Below are positions 1-4,834 of a stretch of 5,939 bases of DNA, one piece after another. Each line of letters starts with the position of its first letter. Positions within the stretch are counted from its first letter, which is position 1. This DNA comes from Candidatus Hodarchaeota archaeon. Lineage in GTDB: Archaea; Asgardarchaeota; Heimdallarchaeia; Hodarchaeales; Hodarchaeaceae. The stretch covers positions 1-5,939 of the forward strand of contig JAEOSP010000541.1 of assembly GCA_016840305.1 (NCBI GenBank). The letters are read 5' to 3'. The notes below the pieces were generated by a model. That model worked only from the letters and a program-made list of their open reading frames with translations. It did not search any database and was not told the DNA's origin. The translations under genes were made by a program, and so were the position numbers.

Positions 1-390
1 ATGATTTTTTGGGTTATACCACTTTCATTTGGATCTTCTATATCAAATCCCACTTTAGGAGCATTTTTATCAAAAGAAGCGCCCAAAGAAAGCTCAGGAG
101 CTATTTTAGGCCTAAATCAAGGGGTAGGTTCTTTGATGAGAATGGGTGGTCCTTTAATTGGAACTGCTCTATTTGAGATAGATGCAGCATATCCCTATTA
201 TCTAGGAGCAGTTGTTTTGTCTGTTGGTTTCTTTATTGCTTTAAGTTTAGCATTTAAAATTCGCTCTTCACTTGGAGATAATCCATGTCTTCAATGTGGA
301 CTACAAATTAGGGAAGGAGTTTCAAACTGTGAGCGTTGTGGATTAGAAATATTGCCTAAGACGTCTATAAAGGATAGTATTCAGTTGTAG
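1..390 (+). CDS. MFS transporter, C-terminal part with a fused zinc ribbon (5' end outside window)
   Basis: This is the 3' end of a membrane transporter gene. The visible 129 residues hold the last few helices of a major facilitator superfamily protein. The stretch around residues 30-58 (APKESSG, then GLNQGVGSLMRMGGPLIGT) is the Gly/Ser/Arg/Pro-rich pattern seen near the end of drug:H+ antiporter-like MFS proteins, and a final hydrophobic helix runs from about 64 to 86. After it comes a soluble tail with cysteines at 96, 99, 110 and 113 (CLQC, then CERC), spaced as a zinc ribbon. The ATG at base 1 is probably an internal methionine, because a whole MFS protein is about 400 residues and the frame is open to the window edge. 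The substrate cannot be told. The gene ends in TAG and faces the operon on the other strand. I am confident of the MFS fold and fairly confident of the zinc ribbon; function is unknown. Confidence 0.8.
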   Translation: MIFWVIPLSFGSSISNPTLGAFLSKEAPKESSGAILGLNQGVGSLMRMGGPLIGTALFEIDAAYPYYLGAVVLSVGFFIALSLAFKIRSSLGDNPCLQCGLQIREGVSNCERCGLEILPKTSIKDSIQL

Positions 391-408
391 AGAAAACGTT
401 GCTGTATG

Positions 409-834
409 TTAATTATTTGTAGACTCATTGAAAAAATTTAAAACCGTTACTATTTGAGCTAAAACTGATAGTATCAATATTGTATCCTCAATTATCCATA
501 CAATACCACCAGCATTAATTACACTCATGGAAACTAATAATAAAAAGAAGGGGACAATCCAAAATACTGCCCATGCCCATTTTTCTTTATATCTATAACT
601 TTCAACGGAGATTGCAACAATCAAAACTCCGAAGCTAATCATTGTATACCCTAAAACCCGAACTATCAAATTAGCATATGATATGGTTCCTAAACCAAGA
701 TATGTAATTTCTTTCCAAATGATGGGATCTAATAATTTTCCAAAAAGCGAATCAAGGATACCTAGTATTATGAAGAACATTCCAATGAGTAAAAATATTA
801 TCCAAGGAAAATTTGTTCTTAATTTAACCCACAT
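409..834 (-). CDS. Small four-helix membrane protein, function unknown
   Basis: I do not recognise this 141-residue protein. It is very hydrophobic, with probable membrane helices at about residues 10-28, 55-77, 85-103 and 113-135. The loops are short, there is a basic patch in SYRYKEK (79-85), and the C-terminus is short and polar. There are no cysteines or histidines and no recognisable catalytic motif, so an enzyme is unlikely. It is the last gene of the minus-strand run and starts 46 bases after the stop of the preceding gene, the widest gap in the run. The ATG has only a weak upstream match (GTGAG), so translation may be weak or the message may start close to the ATG. Its co-direction with the carotenoid genes suggests, but does not prove, co-expression. 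Confidence 0.72.
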   Translation of the reverse strand: MWVKLRTNFPWIIFLLIGMFFIILGILDSLFGKLLDPIIWKEITYLGLGTISYANLIVRVLGYTMISFGVLIVAISVESYRYKEKWAWAVFWIVPFFLLLVSMSVINAGGIVWIIEDTILILSVLAQIVTVLNFFNESTNN

Positions 835-880
835 AATTACTCACATTAACTAAAAAAATATTTACTCTCCCCAGTAGGAA
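835..880 (-). promoter_or_regulatory. 46-base intergenic gap with an A/T tract: possible archaeal TATA box or T-run terminator
   Basis: On the minus strand this gap reads, from the upstream side, a purine-rich GGAGAG followed by TAAATATTTTTTTA and then about 16 bases before the ATG of the last gene. The AAATATTTT part lies roughly 22-29 bases before the ATG. That is where an archaeal TATA box with a purine BRE would sit for a transcript starting at or near the ATG. The same run of seven Ts could instead be an archaeal oligo-T terminator for the operon upstream. The sequence alone cannot separate these, and both may be wrong in such AT-rich DNA. Confidence 0.25.
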
Positions 881-1300
881 CTAGGTAACAAGTTGTGACA
901 CAATGATTCCTACAATAACTGTTAATACAGTAATACCGATTGCAATGATTGTGGATTGAAAAACGATTTTTAGTGCCTTGTTTCTGTCTTTTTTCTGATT
1001 AGATATATCTTCTATTTTCAAAGTAAGACCCAAACTTGAGGAAACATTCTGTTGCTTAGTTAATCCATAAGCAGCACAAAATTTATTCCTAGCTTGAAGT
1101 AATCCAACCGCTGACATTTCAGCGGGTAGAAAAATAAGCACTCCAAACAGAATGTCTAATCCTATTGAATAAACCAATCCTAAGTATATGATTATACTAA
1201 CTACAGTCAAAACAAGACCAATACGTCCTATTCGACGTCTTTGGTTAATTTCGGCCTCTCCAATATTGCAGGCACCTGCTGAATATTTTATTTCTGACAT
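881..1300 (-). CDS. Small membrane protein with paired conserved-looking cysteines, function unknown
   Basis: This 139-residue protein begins with a short soluble stretch containing ACNIGEAEI (10-18) and an arginine-rich RRRIGR (21-26). Two helices follow (about 27-45 and 49-69), then QARNKFCAAYG (69-79), a polar segment to about 108, and a final helix (about 110-137). The pattern CNI-x-x-x-EI-x-x-R-R plus QAR-x-KFC-x-x-YG resembles small uncharacterised membrane proteins I recall from other microbes. I cannot name the family. C11 and C75 would both lie on the same side of the membrane, at the ends of the first helical hairpin, so a redox pair or a metal or heme site is conceivable but is inference. 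The gene starts only 6 bases after the Rieske oxygenase stop, and its weak ribosome binding site (GAGTGA) includes that stop codon, which points to translational coupling. Confidence 0.78.
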   Translation of the reverse strand: MSEIKYSAGACNIGEAEINQRRRIGRIGLVLTVVSIIIYLGLVYSIGLDILFGVLIFLPAEMSAVGLLQARNKFCAAYGLTKQQNVSSSLGLTLKIEDISNQKKDRNKALKIVFQSTIIAIGITVLTVIVGIIVSQLVT

Positions 1301-1306
1301 TTTATT

Positions 1307-2311
1307 TCACTCTGTTTTCTTACTTTTTTCTATCAAATCTTCTCTAATACGACGATATTCTATAATCGGTCTATCACCACTAATCAATTTTTGTCCTTCC
1401 ATTTTTAATGAGGATTTCTTTGGCTGTTGAGTTATTACTACTCTTTTATCTTGTCCTGCTATTAGTAAATTCCCCCGAGCTCCGATTCTTCTGATAATTG
1501 AGCTAATGAGAGGAATAGATGATTTTGTATAAAATCTTAAATAGAGTAACGTATTTTCTTCGTTAATTGGTGCGAATGCGATAAAAATAATAGTTGAACT
1601 ACTAATACGATTTATCCATAAATTTGGAAATCTAAAGAACAAATAGGTCTTTAAATCTTTAGGGATTTCACTCTGTTTGAGGGGAATTGTCTTTCCATCA
1701 TCTCGAACGTTATAGGGTTGTACTCGTAATTCTGTAATACCATCATCCTCACATTTTTGTAATCCTGGACCGTGTACTAATGTTTTATACCCTCTTCCAA
1801 TAGTACTGGCGTGTACAAAAGGAAGATGTACTACATCAAGTTGATTTTCAATAACTAAGGAATAATGAACATTCCAATGTTGATGTTTGGTTGAGTAACT
1901 AAATCGTTTATCTAATAGTTCTTCAAACATTGGAATGGGTGGCAATTCGCTTAGGTTTTGTGGCCATTCTCCCCAATAAATGAAAATTAATCCTCCCTTA
2001 TCTTTAGTTACGTACGCCTTTTGTTTATAATAATCTTCGACACTAGCATTTTTTCCTCTCGCAGGAATAATCCTAACTGCTCCTGTCTCATCATACTGAA
2101 AACCATGAAAAGGGCATTCAAGATGATGGTTTTTTACTTTCCCTTTCGATAATTGCACCCCTCGATGTATGCATTTATCAACAATGCAATTGATTGTCCC
2201 GTCAGGATTTCTCCAAAACGCTAACTTTTCACCAAGACGTGTAACTCCTATTACCTTACCTTTTTGTACCTGTTTTGATTCTAAAACCGCATACCATTGA
2301 TTAGGAATCAT
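1307..2311 (-). CDS. Rieske [2Fe-2S] non-heme iron oxygenase, alpha-subunit type
   Basis: This is a soluble 334-residue Rieske oxygenase. The N-terminal Rieske domain carries C47-x-H49 and C66-x2-H69 (CIHRG and CPFHGF), which bind the [2Fe-2S] cluster. The C-terminal catalytic domain carries NQLDVVHLPFVH, giving the bridging aspartate D159 and iron ligands H162 and H167. D288 (GQDKR) is the likely third ligand. The family uses O2 and two electrons for hydroxylation, demethylation or ring oxidation, and the substrate cannot be read here. No reductase or ferredoxin is encoded alongside. The start chosen is the ATG at 2311: it opens with MIPNQWYAV, the usual beginning of such proteins, and has AGGTGA five bases upstream. 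A TTG at 2341 would add ten residues and overlap the preceding gene. Its place after crtI and lycopene cyclase suggests a carotenoid or membrane-lipid substrate, which is inference. Confidence 0.93.
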   Translation of the reverse strand: MIPNQWYAVLESKQVQKGKVIGVTRLGEKLAFWRNPDGTINCIVDKCIHRGVQLSKGKVKNHHLECPFHGFQYDETGAVRIIPARGKNASVEDYYKQKAYVTKDKGGLIFIYWGEWPQNLSELPPIPMFEELLDKRFSYSTKHQHWNVHYSLVIENQLDVVHLPFVHASTIGRGYKTLVHGPGLQKCEDDGITELRVQPYNVRDDGKTIPLKQSEIPKDLKTYLFFRFPNLWINRISSSTIIFIAFAPINEENTLLYLRFYTKSSIPLISSIIRRIGARGNLLIAGQDKRVVITQQPKKSSLKMEGQKLISGDRPIIEYRRIREDLIEKSKKTE

Positions 2312-2316
2312 TAAGT

Positions 2317-2322
2317 TCACCT
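2317..2322 (-). promoter_or_regulatory. Ribosome binding site that decides the Rieske oxygenase start
   Basis: On the minus strand AGGTGA lies five bases before the ATG at 2311. The alternative TTG at 2341 has only AT-rich sequence (GTGAAATA) before it and no comparable site. This favours the ATG and leaves a 20-base gap after the preceding gene instead of a 10-base overlap. Confidence 0.7.
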
Positions 2323-2331
2323 GTTTTCGAA

Positions 2332-2784
2332 TTATGGACAATATTTCACAATGGGTTCTCTTAGCTTACTATCCATCCGCTTACTGAAATTCCATTTGTA
2401 GATGTTTAGTGGGGTTAGCTCAATTGCTACCTCAGGAACACCGCGTTTTGATAATGTTTTTGCCAAAAGATTATCTTCGTCTCCTAGATATCGCTTTAAA
2501 AGGATTTCTAATATTTGATCACCTTTTGATTCTATAATTTTTGCTTTGGCCTGACCACGAATTCCACAGTAAGGTGGAATGTCGCTAGCAATTTCAAAAG
2601 CACATTTTGGATTATTTGAAAGATATTCTACTACTTTAGCCGTCTTAGTAGTGGCCAAAAAGATTTTATCCTTGATTTGTACATACCAAAGACTCATAAC
2701 AAATGGCCAACCCGATTTAGTAGTTCCAGAAACTCGTATGGGTATCAAAGATCGATTAAGATAGTTTTCTACTTCTTCTAACAT
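2332..2784 (-). CDS. PPOX-type split beta-barrel flavin (FMN/F420)-binding protein
   Basis: This 150-residue protein looks like the pyridoxamine 5'-phosphate oxidase-like split-barrel family. The signs are PIRVSGTTKSGWPFVMSLWY (residues 15-34), the strand IFLATTKTAKVVEYLSNNPK (41-60), IRGQAKA (75-81) and a closing strand ending in IYKWNF (128-133). Members bind FMN, F420 or heme and include F420-dependent reductases, biliverdin reductases and general flavoproteins; true PNP oxidase (PdxH) is longer and has a different C-terminus. The cofactor and substrate cannot be chosen from sequence by eye. The gene is preceded by TGAGGT, six bases from its ATG, and ends 20 bases before the Rieske oxygenase. 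That closeness makes a shared pathway likely: it might reduce the same substrate or supply reduced flavin, both inference. Confidence 0.85.
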   Translation of the reverse strand: MLEEVENYLNRSLIPIRVSGTTKSGWPFVMSLWYVQIKDKIFLATTKTAKVVEYLSNNPKCAFEIASDIPPYCGIRGQAKAKIIESKGDQILEILLKRYLGDEDNLLAKTLSKRGVPEVAIELTPLNIYKWNFSKRMDSKLREPIVKYCP

Positions 2785-2814
2785 GAATATACCTCATTTA
2801 ACTCTACTAATTTG

Positions 2815-3999
2815 TTAATAATTACTGTCAGTTTCCGCTTCAATTGTTTTTCTTGCCCTTTGAATCATATATACTATTCCAGCAAATAGATATGCTAAGG
2901 CATATAAGACAATAGGTATCCATATAACTTCCATTCTAAGCAAGTAGCTGAATTCACGTCCATAACCAAATGGAAGATAGATCCATAACAGAAATCCTGC
3001 AAAGGCCAGGAATATTACCCATCTCACATTAGATTTCATTTTAAGTCCATATAAATAAGTAAAAACAACCATAAACAGAAACCCTGTAAGAAACATTGGC
3101 CACATATCCGAACTTCCCAACATAATTGTGTTGTTCACCGCTACAACGAGCGCGTGAATTCCCACAAATCCTTCAAGCAAAATTATCCATTTTTTATCTA
3201 AATGGAATTTCGTATAAGATAGAGAAACCTGTGTAAACAATAAAAACATGTATAAGAATCCAGTAAGTAATTGAGGGTCGCTGTCCATCGGATGGAACCA
3301 GAATGTATAAACTAATGCCCATGCGAATACATACATGTGCATTTTCATGAATACTCTTGCTACGTCCCTAGTAATTGGTTTTCTAGCTTTTTTACCAAGA
3401 ATGATTCCTCTTTGACGATTCTGCATTATTAAAAGGAAGGCAAGCATTACTATTACTGATCCCTGTGATGTCCAAATTGGTACATCTTGAGCTAAACCAT
3501 CATACCAGACATGAGTCTGGAATAAATGAAGATAGATGAAGAATCCATTAATTATTAGTGCAAGCCAGTTATATGTTGTTAATCCATATTTCGATTGTTC
3601 TCTTAACTTTGAAACATTTTTCTGTCCCCAATAAATCAGGAACCAGAGCGAGAGCTGATGTGCAAGATAGAAGAACCAAACAATAATTTGTGTCATTAAA
3701 ACTGCTTCAGGGAGCTGCCAATAGTACCAGGCCGCACCTTGATCTGGTCCAAGTTCAAATCTTTGTAAAAGGGGGCCTAATATCCATATGAGAAATATAA
3801 AAGTAACACTAAATATCAAACTGACAATAAACGTGTATTTAGGCATTTTAGATTTAGCTTTCTTGTCGGTTTCAAGTAGAGCTTGAATTCGTACTTTTTC
3901 TTTTCTTTGCATTACTATTAGCCAAAGAAAAGAAGCAATTGTTACAATTACGGTTGTTAAAAGTATAATGATCATTTCTATAGTTAATTCACTTGCCAT
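2815..3999 (-). CDS. Polytopic, histidine-rich membrane protein of unknown function in the carotenoid operon
   Basis: This 394-residue protein has about 11 probable membrane helices (roughly 8-30, 54-78, 97-123, 142-163, 178-193, 214-235, 243-262, 269-291, 297-317, 325-344, 355-379). Histidines sit in or beside helices: H114 (LAHQLS), H158 and H163 (YLHLFQTHVWYDG), H221 (KMHMY), H236 (WFHPMD), H266 (KFHLD) and H282 (GIHALV). Other landmarks are the tract GLAQDVPIW (168-176), MQNRQRG (192-198) and VAVNNT (286-291). I recall similar uncharacterised proteins but no assigned activity. The histidines would suit a di-iron site or a heme, as in membrane hydroxylases or desaturases, but they do not form the usual HxxxH/HxxHH boxes, so this is only a hypothesis. 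Brp/Blh beta-carotene oxygenase was considered and not supported. The start has GGAG nine bases upstream and lies 15 bases after the lycopene cyclase stop. Confidence 0.85.
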   Translation of the reverse strand: MASELTIEMIIILLTTVIVTIASFLWLIVMQRKEKVRIQALLETDKKAKSKMPKYTFIVSLIFSVTFIFLIWILGPLLQRFELGPDQGAAWYYWQLPEAVLMTQIIVWFFYLAHQLSLWFLIYWGQKNVSKLREQSKYGLTTYNWLALIINGFFIYLHLFQTHVWYDGLAQDVPIWTSQGSVIVMLAFLLIMQNRQRGIILGKKARKPITRDVARVFMKMHMYVFAWALVYTFWFHPMDSDPQLLTGFLYMFLLFTQVSLSYTKFHLDKKWIILLEGFVGIHALVVAVNNTIMLGSSDMWPMFLTGFLFMVVFTYLYGLKMKSNVRWVIFLAFAGFLLWIYLPFGYGREFSYLLRMEVIWIPIVLYALAYLFAGIVYMIQRARKTIEAETDSNY

Positions 4000-4014
4000 A
4001 ATTTATCTCTCCAT

Positions 4015-4818
4015 CTAGATTCTAAAAAAAATTCCTTTTCCTTTGGAATATAGTTTATCAAACCTCTTCCTACTTCTTGAATCAATAATAAGGGTTAATC
4101 CGAATATGATTAAAATATTAGTTGTTAAAAAGAACAGAAATTCTTCAATAGGTAAAATTTGCAGTATTAAAAGGCCAGTTGAAGTACCTTTACTAATTGT
4201 CCATATCCCATCAAAAATTGCAATGGCATCAGCAGCACCTAGATAAAGTGTTGACAGAGAAATCCCTGAAAATACATCATGTCTACGTAACCAGAGTATA
4301 TCTGCTCCATATACTAATTGAATCAGTATTGGGGGAATTCCCCATAGTAAAATCAAATTAAGATAAGTTAATGGTTCTATACCGTTGATGAAAGTGATTA
4401 ATGCCATAACCCAAATGCTAATCAAAGCTATCATTGGAAGTACTCGTATCTTTGAGAAGAAAACAGAATTGGTTTCTGTCTCATTCTCTCTTCTAAGGAA
4501 TAACCATCCAAATAATAATCCAATAAGAAGCGTTTGGAATACAAAAAAAGAGTATTCCTCAATTGGTACAAAACCAATAATTATCCCTAAGACTTTTGTT
4601 GATTCATAAAACCAGATTGAATTCTCAACAAGAAAATTATCCCAAGGTGTTGTGTAAATAAGAGCAATTGGAGCGAGTATAAATAAAGCAAGTAAAATAT
4701 TCAAAATTAACTTCTTCTCAGTTACATTCGCCTGCAGAAATTTGCTAATGTAAAAACCAATTGTTATTACCAATGGTAAACCAATGAAGAGTAAAAGGAA
4801 TGATAAGTAAGTTAACAT
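4015..4818 (-). CDS. crtY: Lycopene beta-cyclase, fused CrtYc-CrtYd membrane type
   Basis: This 267-residue membrane protein is a lycopene cyclase of the small-domain type, in which two homologous units (separate CrtYc and CrtYd in actinobacteria) are joined in one chain, as in haloarchaea and Sulfolobales. Each half carries the diagnostic PIEE motif: PIEEYSFF at 85-92 and PIEEFLFF at 223-230. Each also has a preceding acidic/aromatic segment (TPWDNFLVENSIWFY at 57-71 and FDGIWTISKG at 202-211). About seven hydrophobic helices are visible and the length fits the fused form. The enzyme cyclises the ends of lycopene to beta-ionone rings in the membrane; whether one or both ends are closed cannot be told. 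It follows crtI by 14 bases, and its ribosome binding site AAGGAG overlaps the crtI TAA, so the two are probably translated together. The symbol is by homology; crtYcd is an equally fair label. Confidence 0.92.
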   Translation of the reverse strand: MLTYLSFLLLFIGLPLVITIGFYISKFLQANVTEKKLILNILLALFILAPIALIYTTPWDNFLVENSIWFYESTKVLGIIIGFVPIEEYSFFVFQTLLIGLLFGWLFLRRENETETNSVFFSKIRVLPMIALISIWVMALITFINGIEPLTYLNLILLWGIPPILIQLVYGADILWLRRHDVFSGISLSTLYLGAADAIAIFDGIWTISKGTSTGLLILQILPIEEFLFFLTTNILIIFGLTLIIDSRSRKRFDKLYSKGKGIFFRI

Positions 4819-4828
4819 CTTCTTTCAA

Positions 4829-4834
4829 CTCCTT
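4829..4834 (-). promoter_or_regulatory. Ribosome binding site of lycopene cyclase, overlapping the crtI stop codon
   Basis: On the minus strand AAGGAG begins inside the TAA stop of crtI and lies ten bases before the cyclase ATG. The overlap suggests that ribosomes finishing crtI re-initiate on the cyclase, keeping the two enzymes in step. Confidence 0.6.

Noticed and set aside
1..3. ATG at base 1 as the true start of a 129-residue protein
   Set aside because: The residues are clearly the C-terminal part of an MFS transporter and the frame is open to the edge, so the gene is cut by the window.
1188..1430. Plus-strand open frames inside the minus-strand genes (also 2579-2764, 4043-4246, 4385-4609)
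   Set aside because: They lie antisense to well-supported genes, have no ribosome sites or recognisable domains, and are expected by chance in AT-rich DNA.
2309..2341. TTG start at 2341 for the Rieske oxygenase, adding ten residues
   Set aside because: It overlaps the PPOX gene by ten bases and has a poor ribosome site, while the ATG at 2311 has AGGTGA at good spacing and matches the usual protein beginning.
2332..2784. True pyridoxamine 5'-phosphate oxidase (PdxH) for vitamin B6 synthesis
   Set aside because: It is shorter than PdxH, lacks its C-terminal dimerisation part, and sits in an unrelated operon; only the fold family is supported.
2815..3999. 394-residue protein as Brp/Blh beta-carotene 15,15'-dioxygenase or a CrtZ-type hydroxylase
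   Set aside because: The number of helices and the arrangement of histidines do not match the motifs of either family.
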